Positions 1 through 11,117 of a DNA stretch of 64,000 nt are shown piece by piece; the stretch's first letter is position 1, and each line of letters starts with the position of its first letter. The position numbers were made by a program, and so were the translations under genes. Source of the stretch: Pogona vitticeps (lineage: Eukaryota; Chordata; Lepidosauria; Squamata; Agamidae); contig NC_135786.1 in assembly GCF_051106095.1 (NCBI RefSeq), positions 87,890,001-87,954,000 of the forward strand. The letters run 5' to 3'. The notes below the pieces were generated by a model. That model did no database searches. It saw only the letters and a program-made list of their open reading frames with translations, and was not told the DNA's origin.

Positions 1-496
1 CTCTGCTCCTTTCTCCCGACATGTCAGTAGAGCGCTATTTGCTCTGTTTATTAGTGAGACCAGCCAAGGGCCACCCCACCCGCACTCAGCGGCAACCTCT
101 TCAGCAGCAGATTTTTAAACCAAACCAAACAAACAAACAACATTTCTGGAACCATCGGAGACCAAACTACATTTACAAGACTGCAATCCTGCATGGCTTT
201 TCATCAAGGAAAATTGTTCAGATCAATATGAAAATCAAATTGTGTTTGTGTGACATTTCTTTAAACTCAGCAGTTTCCTGCAGTCTTCCAAGAACTCTCT
301 GAGTGCAAGCAGTCTTACAAACAGCAATGCACCCCAGCGAAGTCCTTTGGTTCCCTGAGCAGCTGGGGCAACCGTAAAGCAAAATGGACTCAAGTTTTTA
401 AACACATCTATATAGATAAATTGATCTTTTCTGCATAGTTCCAGCTGTCCAGTCCAGCTGATGATCTATTATAATCCCGCGTTTCGAGAAGTTACT

Positions 497-572
497 TTCT
501 GGACTACAAGTCCCATAACTCCAGCCAACGTGGCTAAGGGATGATGGGAGCTGTCATCTCCAAGCTATTCCC
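497..572. mobile_element. hAT-type MITE relic
   Basis: A short segment resembles the 'ggactacaactcccatcatccc' class of amniote hAT-derived MITEs, with the inverted half (gggatgatgggagctg) 35 bases on. Related relics lie at 9650-9775, 11058-11112, 15915-16012 and 60385-60480. The ends are eroded and no target duplication is visible. Confidence 0.4.
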
Positions 573-978
573 TCCAACTCTGCCCAAGGCAAGTCTGTTC
601 TGCCCCCTCCCCAAAGACACTGTAGTAGGGCGAAGCTCCTCCATTTCCCCCACACTAATTGGTTGAGGGACTAGATGCAGCTCTCTCTACAGTACCTGGG
701 ACACCTGCAACTAGGGAAGAGTTACTGCCTGTGGAGGGGAGGCAGGAAGATTTTCCCCCACAGCACACGCGCGCACACAAATATACAAGGAACTCCAGGA
801 AAGGAGAATTAGAAAACACGCCCAGAGCTTCCCGGGTGACCTCGATCTCTGGTATGCCTGCAGTTGTTCAAGGACCCCCATGAGATCTTCTGGCTAAACG
901 GAGCACGATGCGGCAACGCCTGCCTTCTAACTACATCATCCTCGGGGGTGGCGGATGACGAGGTCCTCAAGACTTTCT

Positions 979-988
979 CCAAATATGG
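979..988. promoter_or_regulatory. Distal CArG box (candidate SRF site)
   Basis: The decamer CCAAATATGG fits the SRF consensus CC(A/T)6GG exactly. It is identical to the copy at 2672 and lies about 3.5 kb upstream of the TATA box. Function is inferred; one exact match in 4.4 kb is not improbable alone. Confidence 0.35.
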
Positions 989-2671
989 ATCGGGGTTGGA
1001 AACCTCGGGAGTTTGTTTAGCTGAAGCCGGAAATCACTTTGGCGACTGTCTCTGTTTCTCTCTCCCCCCCCCCCCCCGCTCTCCGCCTCCTTCCCAAGGC
1101 GGATTGCTAAACAAGGCCAGGTAAGGGCACAGCTTTTTTCCGCCCCGCCTGTAGAGGGCAGTCGCCCTACCTTACCGGGCCCCAGGAAACTTTGGGAGGA
1201 AGCACCGGTTTCAGCCAGTTCTGTTTGCGAGTCTCCGGCTACAGGTGCCTGGAGGAAACAAAAAACGGCTCAGTAACAGCCCTGCTGCCCTGTTGCAACG
1301 CCGAGTGGATAAGAAATGCGGCACCTCGAGGGCAGGTCTGTGAGAGAGGTTGAGGGCTTTTCTTCCTTCTTTGTGAACACTCGTGGAAGGAGAAGGCTAT
1401 GCAGGAAATGCAATGATTTTATACAAAGTGCAGCTCCTAGTATTTGGCACCACTCCGGATCAGCAGATGGTTTCCTTATGTTGCCTTACTGGAGGGAGTG
1501 GGAAGGAGAATGTCTCCCAGAAGAATCCACAAAAGACGGACTTTTACCCATCAGCCTCATTTCTGTTCCTTCGTTGGAGGTGGTGGAGGTGGTGGTGGTG
1601 GAGGGGAAAAGCTGGAGCCAGCCAGGAGAAAACATACCCGTGTTTGAAAAGTAAGACAAAACCGTATGTTTGTGGAAACTGCACTGCAGAAGAGTGCCGC
1701 AGACTGGGGCTTCAAGCCTCCCCGAGTGAAGGACACAGGCTCTATTATATTGGTCTTACCTCCCTGGCTGCAAAGACACCCAGCCCCTTTCTCTTAAAAG
1801 AAGCCCCCCCCCTTTTCATTTCTGTAACTCCTGTCAGATTCAACAAAGCTGCTTCTTATTCTCTTTTTAAAACTCCACACATTACTAGACCCACACTCAC
1901 ATCTCCCCCCCCTCCCCGTCGGTTAGGACACAGGAGCAACACTTACCCTGAAACACAGTCCCTATGAAATGTCTCCCTCTCTGCGGTGTTGCACCCCTTT
2001 CAGCGGTGGAAGGCGCAGGCGACGAGCCCTGGGCTTTGCCTCCTCCAGAGCAGCAGTAGGGCTGGCGAGGGGTTCGCGCCCCTCCCCTACATGGCCACCC
2101 TCTGGGAATGTAACAGCACATATAAGACACAAACCTTATGGCCATGGTAGGCAGCCAAGTTGATCATATTGCTTCCCCCTCTTCACATCTCCTCCCTCCT
2201 TCTCCCTCCCTGTCTCTTTCTCCCCCCTCCCCTCTTTAGTTTGCTATAGGGTTTCCCCCCTTCAAATATTCTGTTTTAAAACAGCTTGGTTGGAAATAAA
2301 CAGCAGATAAGGGATCTGAACTTTATTGGAGAGCAAAATTAAAATAAACACAACCTCTAGAATGGATAAGCAATTAGGAAGGGTGATTGGTAGCTAGAGT
2401 ACCTCTCTTAACATGAGAGTGTGTTGTTATTTTTTTTTTACTAACAGATCAGCAAACCACAACTGTTTCCTCCACTACTGTTCCTCCTAAACCATAATAG
2501 GCAGATTGCGTGAAGAAGTGGAGGAAAATACACCGCATCAGGAATTCCAAAGAATTTCCTGCCTTGGGAACAAAAGTGAAGTCTATATTTAACAACATCT
2601 GAAGCTGTCAAGAATGCTTTGTGGTTGGATAACAGAGTAGAAAAATGTGGAAAATGCAGGCTACTGCTCTA

Positions 2672-2681
2672 CCAAATATGG
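2672..2681. promoter_or_regulatory. CArG box, candidate serum response element of CCN1
   Basis: CCAAATATGG lies about 1.8 kb upstream of the TATA box. Mammalian CYR61 is an immediate-early gene driven by a serum response element about 2 kb upstream of its start, so sequence and distance both fit. SRF/MRTF control is therefore likely. Seen: the motif and spacing. Inferred: binding. Confidence 0.6.
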
Positions 2682-4167
2682 AAATATTGTTACGTCTGGT
2701 GTCTGAATCATCATCTGGAAATACTTACAGCCATGAAGTCAAATCATAAGGCACCACAACAGAAGCTAGGACCCTGTGCCCCCACTCAAACCCTCAAACA
2801 GCAGAAGCAATATTAAAGAGCCAAATGAACAGCAGAATCTACAAGGAAAATGGGGTTCTAAAGGCCTACTGTTGCTTTTTTATTTACTGATGGCCCCAAT
2901 AAATTCATCCACCCTCATTGGGAGTTTATGCCTTCTACACATGATTACATCAATAAAGAACCTTTGGATGTTTCCATATTTTGAACATACTGAAATATAT
3001 GAAGTATTGCACCATAAAAAGTTGTACAATGTTTCTAATGTATCTAATGTATCTCTATAATACATAGTATTTAAAGTCTGTGTACTAGTAAAAAGCATTG
3101 GTTTTGAATAGTCCTAAACTGGAACATGTAATTTGAGCACTGTTTATTTTAATTGCTTATCATTTCATGCTAGACTGAAGGTCACTGGAAGTTCACTGTT
3201 CCCTAGGAACAACTTTCAGTTCTGCTTTCTTTGAAGTAGTTTCTTTAAACACAGGTCAGAAAATCAAGAAACGGGGAACCCCTTTAAAGGGCTTTCTTTC
3301 GGTCATCTCTGTCTGGTTGTACTACCTGTAAAGTGTAGAGATGTAGGATTTGAGAGGTGGAGAAATCAGAGGATCCAAAACCTCCCTCCATAGGACTCAA
3401 TCACTGTCTCAGAAAGTGGAAAACACCTTCACATTTTTTTTTTTGATTGGGCAGGAATGCCAGTCAGAAAACAATTCCAGAGGAGGTAAGATCTAGTAGC
3501 TTTGTGAAGAAAGGGAGGGGGAATCCGAACAAGTTAATTATACAGTAGTTGTAGGAGAAGAACATTGAACGTCTGGCTGTTGGGATCCCCAAACGGGGGG
3601 GGGGAGGGTTAGGGGGGCTGAAATTCCACGCTCAAGGTGACCGTGTAGCCGAAAGCAAGATTTCCACCACCAAAACTCAGAAATCTCAAGGGAACAAGAG
3701 GATTCCCTGCCCTCTCTTTTGGATCGCCTCCAGGCAACGAGGGAGTCGTTTCTTTTGCACATGCCTCGTTCATAAACCGGGCGCGGGGGGGGGGGAGAAT
3801 TAAACTACGCCATCTAAGTGTAAACTGGGGATACACCCTTTCATTCCAGCCCTGGACCAGATCCCATTGCCTGGCAGATTTGCGCGCTCCCGCCCCGTCC
3901 CCCGCGCGCCCCTCTCTTTCGCCTTTCCCTCAGGCCTGCGAGTCTTCCTTCTCATCTTCAAGAGCATATAAGCTATTTAGCAAACACGTCGAGACAATCG
4001 GTCTCAACGCCTTGCTTTCCCAGGCTGGCCAACGGAGAAAAGTTTCCTGGGAAGGGAGACAGGAAGGGGGGGGGGGAAGTTTGAAAAAAAACCCAGAGAG
4101 ATCAACTTGAAAAACAAAGGGAAAAAACACCACGTTTTCTACAATAGGCGTCCCTGTGCTGTGTGTT

Positions 4168-4262
4168 ATTATATACTGTATATATATAGGTATATATATA
4201 CCTATATATGTATATACCTATATAAATACCTATATATATAGGTATTTTTAATATATATCTAG
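4168..4262. repeat. (TA)-rich imperfect palindrome 5' of the promoter
   Basis: Runs of TATATA are interrupted by repeated 'taggta' and 'tacctat' blocks, so the segment pairs with itself in several registers. It lies about 215 bases upstream of the TATA box and could extrude as a cruciform or act as a nucleosome-poor stretch. It may also be a plain expanded microsatellite. Confidence 0.7.
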
Positions 4263-4385
4263 GTGTAATCTATGCTTGCTAGGGAGGGGAGGGAGGACCT
4301 GTTTTCTTGCTGTGGGACAAAAAATGGAAAGAAAAAAAAAGCAGCTTAGACAGGGAGGAGCTTGGGCGCAAACCGCGCCAAGGAA

Positions 4386-4477
4386 ACATTCCTGAGATGC
4401 TTTAGAATTCCTGATGCTTTAGAATTCTGGAACGCGCAACGTCAGTGCAGCTGCAGCACGCGGCAGCCGGGGCGGGC
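4386..4477 (+). promoter_or_regulatory. CCN1: CCN1 proximal promoter (TEAD, CRE and GC-box motifs)
   Basis: ACATTCC at 4386-4392 matches the TEAD/MCAT core, ACGTCA at 4439-4444 is a CRE half-site, and a GC box (GGGGCGGGC) at 4469-4477 touches the TATA box. CCN1 is an established YAP/TAZ-TEAD and cAMP-responsive target, which makes these sites plausible. Occupancy is inference. Confidence 0.5.
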
Positions 4478-4485
4478 TATAAAAA
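4478..4485 (+). promoter_or_regulatory. CCN1: TATA box of CCN1
   Basis: TATAAAAA directly follows a GC box in a CpG-rich setting. Initiation is expected about 30 bases downstream, near 4508, giving a 5' UTR of roughly 350 bases before the ATG at 4858. Mammalian CCN1 also has a TATA promoter. Confidence 0.85.
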
Positions 4486-4507
4486 GCGGCTCCCTCGCGG
4501 CGCCTCT

Positions 4508-4857
4508 TCAGACGGCAAAGGGATCCCCGAGAAACGTTGCAAGGAGCAGCAGCCGCCGCCGCAGCCAGCACACGAGGCAACCCAGTTCTCCTCTTTGCCT
4601 TTCGCAGGACGTGGAAGGGGGGAAAAGCCGACCACCTTTTTAAAAAAAGAAGCAGCAAGGCGAGCCGCGAGGCTTTTTCGTTATCGCTTCTCCAGAACTC
4701 GTCGCCTCTGGTTCAAAGCCTTCGCCAGGGCAGAGTCCCTTCGCCCAGTCAATCCCAGGCGTGAGGCGGGGAACTTGTTTAGTCTCTCGGCGCTCCCGTT
4801 TGTCTTCCGGTTTTGACCTGAAGAAAAGACCACAGATCCGTCGCCACAAAAAGCAAG
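4508..4857 (+). other. CCN1: CCN1 5' UTR (start estimated)
   Basis: This GC-rich leader runs between the predicted transcription start and the ATG. No intron is evident. The start is set only by TATA spacing and may shift by several bases. Confidence 0.6.
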
Positions 4858-4920
4858 ATGAACTCCCAGGCGACCAGCTGTGTCTTCTTGGCTCTTGCCC
4901 TCCTCCAGTTCGTGGACACG
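4858..4920 (+). CDS. CCN1: CCN1 coding exon 1: signal peptide
   Basis: Encodes 21 residues, MNSQATSC then a hydrophobic FLALALLQF core. The donor gtaagc follows ACG in phase 0. Cleavage is probably just inside exon 2, after VLA and before SCP, matching the mammalian site before TCP. This ATG is chosen because it opens the signal peptide and joins in phase. Confidence 0.95.
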
Positions 4921-5634
4921 GTAAGCATGGGTTTTGTTTTCGGTTCTGTGGTTTTAGTTTTCCCGTCTCTCGTTTGTTTCGGTTGAAGGAGTTTTTTTTT
5001 CTTCTTTCTCTCCCTTTTAAATAAGGATTTATTATACACTGCCTCTTTTAAAAATCTTGCCATATGTTAAAGTTGAGAGAAGTTAAAGGAAGGGGCAGCG
5101 TGCATAGATGTTAAGAGGTGTGAAGACCTTAACCGTGCAGTCATCTATACACATCTCCTGAGAAGCCCCATTGAGTTCAGTGGGTCCTGCTTCCCAGTAA
5201 GCGGGTATATAGACCTGGAGTTAGTGGATGAGGTCATTAAGCGACAGGGGCAGATGAGGTGCTTCAGGTTCTGTTTCTAAGTGTATTTTTGGTGAGAGGG
5301 CTGGTCGTTGCTTTCTTGCCTGCCTGAGCCCTTTGTATCTCATCAACATCCCAATTTGTCTCCCTTCCCCAGGTGCTTGCGTCGTGCCCAGCTGTTTGCC
5401 AGTGCCCTTTGGAAGTTCCCAGATGTGCCCCAGGAGTTGGTCTGGTTCTGGACGGTTGTGGATGCTGTAAAGTCTGTGCTAAACAGCTCAACGAGGACTG
5501 CAGCAAGACCCAGCCTTGCGATCACACCAAGGGGCTGGAATGCAATTTCGGCGCCAGTTCCACAGCTCCAAAGGGGATCTGCAGAGGTAAGACTCTTGTG
5601 GCTTGGCTCCTTTAATGTAAATTTTTGAATGTGT

Positions 5635-5665
<31 letters not shown>

Positions 5666-7125
5666 GAGCTACAAACCAGTTCTAGTAGTGGTGAAGTTTA
5701 GTAATTTTCAGTCCATGTATGGTTATGCTTTGTTGTTGGTAGATTGGCAGAAGGGCATATGACTTCAGCAGTCTGGAATGCAATTCACTATGTCTGGGCT
5801 GCACTAACAGCACATAAGGAAAAGTGATTCCTGACTAACTTATTGTTCTAGCCTAGAGCTCTAGGGGATAGCAGGGAATTTTACCATAAATTGAATTTAA
5901 CAGAGCAGAAAAAACTCATCCTCCTTCAGCAGACTGAGACCTGCTTATAACTCACTCCTCCTCCCATCTTTTCTAATCTCTGCAGCACAGTCAGAAGGCA
6001 GACCCTGCGAATACAACTCCAAAATTTATCAGAATGGAGAAAGTTTTCAGCCGAATTGCAAGCATCAGTGCACATGCATCGACGGAGCTGTTGGCTGCAT
6101 CCCGCTTTGCCCTCAGGAACTTTCTCTGCCTAACTTGGGCTGCCCGAACCCAAGGCTAGTGAAAATCCCCGGCCAGTGCTGCGAGGAATGGGTCTGTGAT
6201 GACTCCAAAGATACCCTGGAGGAGCTGGAAGGTTTCTTCAGCAAAGAGTTAGGCGTGGATGCATCCGAAGGAGAATTAACCAGAAAAAATGAACTAATAG
6301 CCATTGTGAGAGGAGGCCTGAAAATGTTACCTGGTGAGTTGAGAATATGAAAGTTACGTTATTCTTTGCCAGGGAGCGGAGCATTTCCAGAACTGTTATA
6401 CTATGGGGATTGTCTCTGGATGGCTACAGAACTCTGCTGTTAAAATTGATGAGAAGGAAAACAAAACAGCCCATAAGTATGAGATATTTACACTGTTCTT
6501 CCTCTTGCTTTCCCTTTTTAGTCTTTGAATCCGAGCCTCGCAGCCACTCATTTGAGAATCCAAAGTGCATTGTGCAAACAACTTCGTGGTCCCAGTGTTC
6601 AAAGACCTGTGGAACTGGTGTCTCTACTCGAGTCACCAACGATAATCCTGACTGCAGACTGGTGAAAGAAACCAGGATATGTGAAGTGAGGCCATGCGGA
6701 CAGCCTACTTACGACTCTTTAAAAGTAAGCACGATCCCTGACCATCACACATGTTATTTCCAAGTCTTTCTGGGTGCAGTGTGTCTTGTAGCGAGAGATA
6801 TGACTGTTAATCTCTTCTTTTCCAGAAGGGAAAGAAATGCACAAAGACCAGGAAGTCTCAAGCTCCGGTCAAGTTCACTTACGCAGGATGTTCCAGTGTG
6901 AAGAAGTACCGTCCCAAGTACTGTGGCTCATGTGTGGACAGCCGATGCTGCACGCCCCAACAGACCAGGACGGTCAAGATCCGCTTCCGCTGCGATGATG
7001 GAGAGACCTTCACTAAGAATGTCATGATGATCCAGTCATGCAGATGCAACTATAACTGCCCTCATGCAAACGAAGCCTATCCCAATTACCGGTTATTTAA
7101 TGACATCCATAAATTCAGAGACTAA
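4858..7125 (+). CDS. CCN1: CCN1/CYR61, complete secreted matricellular protein (5 exons)
   Basis: Joined exons 4858-4920, 5373-5586, 5986-6333, 6522-6724 and 6826-7125 encode 375 residues (human 381). All introns are GT-AG with phases 0, 1, 1, 0. Order of parts: signal peptide (1 to about 24), IGFBP module with [15 protein letters not shown] module, variable hinge, TSP1 module with [11 protein letters not shown], and cystine-knot CT module ending HKFRD. CCN1 is secreted, binds integrins and heparan sulfate, and controls adhesion, angiogenesis and senescence. The VWC stretch [15 protein letters not shown] around the alpha-v integrin site is preserved, as is the cysteine framework. The hinge differs most from mammals, as is usual. 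TATA box, CArG boxes and AU-rich 3' UTR fit an immediate-early gene. No disabling change is seen. Confidence 0.98.
5373..5586 (+). CDS. CCN1: CCN1 coding exon 2: IGFBP module
   Basis: Residues 22-92. The acceptor ttccccag and donor gtaaga are consensus. Twelve cysteines include the GCGCCKVC signature. The segment from [19 protein letters not shown] onward is nearly identical to the human protein. Ends in phase 1. Confidence 0.97.
5640..5665. repeat. (CA)n microsatellite in CCN1 intron 2
   Basis: About thirteen CA units lie 50 bases after the exon 2 donor. It is a likely polymorphic marker with no coding effect. Confidence 0.95.
5986..6333 (+). CDS. CCN1: CCN1 coding exon 3: VWC module and hinge
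   Basis: Residues 93-208. The VWC part runs from [15 protein letters not shown] to QCCEEWVC and keeps the integrin-binding stretch. The following acidic hinge (about residues 165-208) is divergent, as across the CCN family, and includes the protease-sensitive linker. Donor gtgagt, phase 1. Confidence 0.97.
6522..6724 (+). CDS. CCN1: CCN1 coding exon 4: TSP type-1 module
   Basis: Residues 209-276. Contains [18 protein letters not shown] and [20 protein letters not shown], a CCN-type thrombospondin repeat contributing to integrin alpha6beta1 and proteoglycan binding. The acceptor has a strong pyrimidine tract; the donor gtaagc is in phase 0. Confidence 0.97.
6826..7125 (+). CDS. CCN1: CCN1 coding exon 5: cystine-knot CT module
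   Basis: Residues 277-375 and the TAA stop. It opens with a basic [11 protein letters not shown] heparin-binding stretch, then [18 protein letters not shown] and [13 protein letters not shown], and ends FNDIHKFRD as in other vertebrate CCN1. All cystine-knot cysteines are present. Confidence 0.98.
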   Translation, partial: KGKKCTKTRKSQAPVKFTYAGCSSVKKYRPKYCGSCVDSRCCTPQQTRTVKIRFRCDDGETFTKNVMMIQSCRCNYNCPHANEAYPNYRLFNDIHKFRD

Positions 7126-7775
7126 GTTGCGATGTGCACAGCTTGAGCAGGAAGCTTGTTTTTGAAAAGTTTTTTTTTTTTTTTTTGAAGTAACAGTGAA
7201 GAAATGAACTCTTAATGGAAGTGATGCCTTTGCCCATTGGGGGGCAACACTGAGACACAAGAATGCACTGTGCAACTGGATACTAATGCAACAGTTTGAA
7301 CATACTTAAAGCTTCATAATACTGGAGCAATCTTATTGCTTCATTTTGGAGCACTTTCATGATTACTGATTTCTGTTTGTAACTGATCTGTTTATATTTT
7401 TGTCCTTCTGTCCTTGGCTGCGAAAACCTTCAGTTCTCTTCTCTTCTGTAGAATGTCACACTTTTGTTGTTGTTGTTCCAAAAAAATGACCTCATGTTCG
7501 AGGTTACATTCCTTCCTAAGGTGGGCGCTTTGGAGTTCTCATCTATGGCAGCTATAGGTACCAGCTATATATTTCATACCCACAAACAGAAATTGGTTGT
7601 TTTTAAAGCTGAATATTTTATTTATCAAAATGTAGCTCGCTCTCGCTCTCCTTTTTTTTGTGGAAAAAATCCCTAATACTGGAATAAGTTGTAAATGATT
7701 TAATTTTATATTCAGTGAATTAAGAGAATTTTATTTATGGAATTAATCATTTAATAAAGAAATATTTACCTAATT
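7126..7775 (+). other. CCN1: CCN1 3' UTR
   Basis: AT-rich and without ORFs of note; contains a T run at about 7171-7186 and several ATTTA/TTATTTAT motifs near 7615-7740. Such AU-rich elements give immediate-early mRNAs a short half-life, so fast decay is inferred. The end is set by the poly(A) signal. Confidence 0.8.
7753..7758 (+). terminator. CCN1: CCN1 poly(A) signal
   Basis: AATAAA lies 628 bases after the stop codon, with a T-rich stretch downstream. Cleavage is expected near 7770-7780. Another AATAAA at about 8002 could serve a longer form. Confidence 0.8.
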
Positions 7776-9649
7776 TCATTTAACATGATTCAACTTGCTT
7801 TTGAGTAATAGGAGAGCACAAGCAGTGGCAGAATTGCAGACTATGATGGATAGCACTTAAAAGAAAGGAACCTGCATCATCCACTGGAATAAGCCCGTGG
7901 AATTCAATATGACTTACTGAATTGGCATGAATAGGATCTCACTATTTTATTTTACCCCGCTGACACTTTAATCAAGGTGCTGGAGCTGGTTATTCCAAAT
8001 TAATAAAAGGCTGAGTGTGGAGTTAGCAATCCTTGCTTTATAACTATGTGAACAGTTGGTGTACAGATAATCCTTGAGCATAGCCCTCTGTTTCCGGTCA
8101 GTTCTTGGTCACTCTTAAGTCAGATCACACTCTGCTTATTACCACAAGCAAGAGATTTTTTTAAAAAAACCAAGCAGATAGAGTATTTCTTTAAAATATT
8201 ATTGCAACCATATTATAGAAAACAGCATGTATAAGAGAGCCAGCAGTCAATGCTTTTAATAATTTCAACTGTAGCTCCTTGCAAATGAATACATTTCTTC
8301 TTTGTAGGGAGGAAGTTTCCTGCAGTTTTCAGAAGGCAGTTTGTTTCCCCTAAGTTCAGATTTAAATGAGCTTGAGGCAATTACTCCTGTTAATCCTAAA
8401 TAACATGGTGATTAAAAGTAAACATGTTGTTAAAGAAAAGTATGCTAGGAATTCAAAGTGTTTTTCCAGCAAACCCGGAACTAGCTTCTGCTTCCTCCTT
8501 CCTTTCTAGTGAAACCTATAGAGATAAGGAGGTCTGAGCATCCAAAAGTTAAAGAGGGCCAGAGCAGAAAAAATAAATATTTGTTTTAATAAATTGTGTC
8601 CTGCTTGTAGCATATGAAGTGCTTTACAGTGCTTACCTAATTAATCCGTACAACAATCTAGAAATAAAGCTGATTAATCTTTTAGGGGGGTTGGGGCTGA
8701 TGGATTGGAACTTGCTTCCAGCTATCCAGTAGATTTTGAATGGCTGGATACAAAACACACACAACTCTTACACTCATTTTAAGCTGGCCATGTTTATTTT
8801 CCCTTTATATCAGGCTCAGGTAGGAAGAGAATGAGTAGGTGGTAGTGGGCAAAGAGTACTTTATCTACGCACAAGAGGGATGTATTAACAGACTTTCAAC
8901 AATCCCAGGATTTGCAGCAGTACAAAAACTTGTGGAGCAGAAGATCTGTCCCTTACAAAAATCCAGTGAGTTCTGTGGCCATGGAATGTTTCTTCTCTTG
9001 GGAAGAAAAAAAGAACCCCCCTCAAATGACTCAGGAGATGGAATGGAATATTCTTGGAGGAAGGCACAGCTGGCCAATGAGAACACTGAATACCTCACAC
9101 TGCAACATTTTGTTACAGATTCCAGTTAATTGATTTTTAAAATTATTACAACTACATTGCAGAAAACAAAATAGATCCAGATGAGCAAACATGTGTTAGT
9201 CATATAAGAACCCATTCACTGGAGACCAGAGAGAGAGAGAGAAGTAATTTCTGCACGTGTCATCTCTACTTTGGGAAATGTGGATCTACCCTAGGTTTCT
9301 TTTTTTTGGGGGGGGGGAAGGGACAGGTGGCAGCAACAGTAGTGAGAAGGAAACTATGGGTGGGTTTGTAAGGAGGGATACATGAGAAATACAGCTGTTT
9401 AAAAGTATCATGTAGTATATTTGGCCCAAATGTTTGCCTACAATAATGTGTCCCTTTATCCCACGGCTGCTGCTGTGCAATACTTAGACGTATTGCCAAG
9501 GTAAGCTCACCTAGTCCCCACCCAGCCTCTTCCAGGGATCTGAATGACTCAATGGGCAGCTCGCTCCATCATGTCTAACATTCCACGCCACACCACCATG
9601 GGGGAGAAGGGTGTGCTGTGTTGCTGCAGTCTCAGCAGAGACAGGGGAT

Positions 9650-9775
9650 GTGCAGGTGTCTGGATGCTGTCAGGCTGCAACTCCCAGCATTCCTCACCAC
9701 AGGTTTTGTTTGCTAAGGCTTATGGAGGTCATCCAACCCAGCAACACCTGGAGATGCACTCTGGTTTCAGGATGG
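9650..9775. mobile_element. hAT-type MITE relic
   Basis: Contains the 'gcaactcccagcattc' half and a degenerate return half near 'aacacctggaga'. Same family as 497-572. Eroded, without a visible target duplication. Confidence 0.4.
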
Positions 9776-11057
9776 CCCTGGCGCAAGTATCAGTGGGCAA
9801 CAGCTACCATTTTCAGCACTAGACCAATGTTTATTTTCATTTTCTACCAAAGTCTGAGGAGGATAGAGGCACTGCGCTGCTGGTGCTTCCTACACTGGTT
9901 ATATAAACTTATTGTCCTGCAATCAAAATACCACCCAAGGGCCTCTGTAAGCCCAGCCGCCACCTCACTCTAAAAAAAATGTTTTTTAAGGCAGTTCTCA
10001 ATCTGCTCAGTCATGTTCTTCTCCCTGCAAGGCATTCAGACCTTGAGCTGTCTTGGAATTTAAGTACCACCTGGCCACCCGTCTTAGCTGCACCTGAACT
10101 TGTCTGTACAATATTTTGCTATTAAGGGAGGTGTGAAACTCATTGGAGCATGTTGGGCTGGGCTTCAATTTACTCCTGGGAATGAGCAGTTTACTAGTGA
10201 AGAGGCTGAATAAATAGGTCTGGCATTCTAACTGCCAATGAACGGCATTTCATTTTGATCCACTTCTGAGTTGACTTCCTCTGACATTCCTCTGTTGAAA
10301 TGGGTTGTGTGAGTTTGTAATTAGTTCATACTTCTTTAAAAATGTACAGAATTCCATTGCATATTTCTGTTCAGTATTTAACCCGCGTCATCTTCTATCA
10401 AATTCAAACTTTTCAAGTTCAGGGATATCCGGCACTGAATGTGCCTTGTTTTCCACTGAATTGTTACAGCCTGCATGATTATACTTTAACGGAGGAGTTA
10501 TGAATTATTATGCACAGGTGGGGCTTTGCCCTAAGGGGCTTGGAGTTGAAGCTTGTTCACACATCTCGAGGAGCACAGTACACAGCCATAGTCTGCAGAC
10601 AGAAAGAAGTAGTTTGTAGAAACATGTGGACAATCCTGTGAACTGGACCCAGAAGGAATCTGGCATTTTGTGCACCTAAGATATGTACGTTAGTCAGACT
10701 ATTGGATTGCCTCTAGCCTAGTACTGTCTACTTAGATTTCCAGCAGTTTAACAAAGTTCTGGGGAGTTTTCCATGTCAACTGCCATCCTAAGATCTTTTT
10801 TTTAAAGGACATGTGGAAGATCAGACTTGGGATGTTGTTCATGAAAAGCAACGGTGTGCTACTAAGCTATGACTCTTCCCCTTCCCAAGACATCTCTCAT
10901 GGTGAGCCAGTCTTCACATCAGTTGCCTCCTGTGGCAGAGGCTAATGGACAGGAGTGGCTCCACCCAAGCTACCTTCTTCTCCACCATTGCCCTGTGTTA
11001 GAAAACAGAATTGCATGACCTATTCTGCATCCCCAAACCAGAGAGTGGCAAGATCAT

Positions 11058-11112
11058 TTTTCTGGACTACATAGCCATGCCCACCGTAGGATTCTGGGAG
11101 TTGTGGTTTTAA
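11058..11112. mobile_element. hAT-type MITE relic
   Basis: 'tctggactacatagccatg' and 'ggattctgggagttgtgg' form the two inverted halves of this MITE class. It abuts the LINE fragment that follows. Confidence 0.35.
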
Positions 11113-11117
11113 AAACC

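Larger units (their letters stand above)
1..4477. other. 5' flanking region of CCN1, non-coding
   Basis: No host exon is recognised here; the short ORFs lack splice context and family resemblance. It holds scattered homopolymer runs (C-rich near 1066-1078, G-rich near 3595-3605 and 3784-3794), GC-rich patches around 900-1210 and 1900-2100, one MITE relic, two CArG boxes and an AT palindrome, listed separately. In mammals an upstream promoter of DDAH1 points away from CCN1, so a divergent promoter could lie here, but nothing in the sequence proves it. Confidence 0.6.
7790..11117. other. Intergenic, no gene recognised
   Basis: AT-rich DNA with short simple repeats (GA near 9230, G run near 9308) and two hAT-MITE relics (9650-9775, 11058-11112). 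ORFs near 8839-9133 and 9544-9973 overlap on several frames and resemble nothing known, so they are taken as chance. Confidence 0.6.

Noticed and set aside
1383-1967. 194-aa ORF upstream of CCN1
   Set aside because: Runs through G-rich (GGT)n sequence, overlaps other open frames, and has no recognised domain or splice logic.
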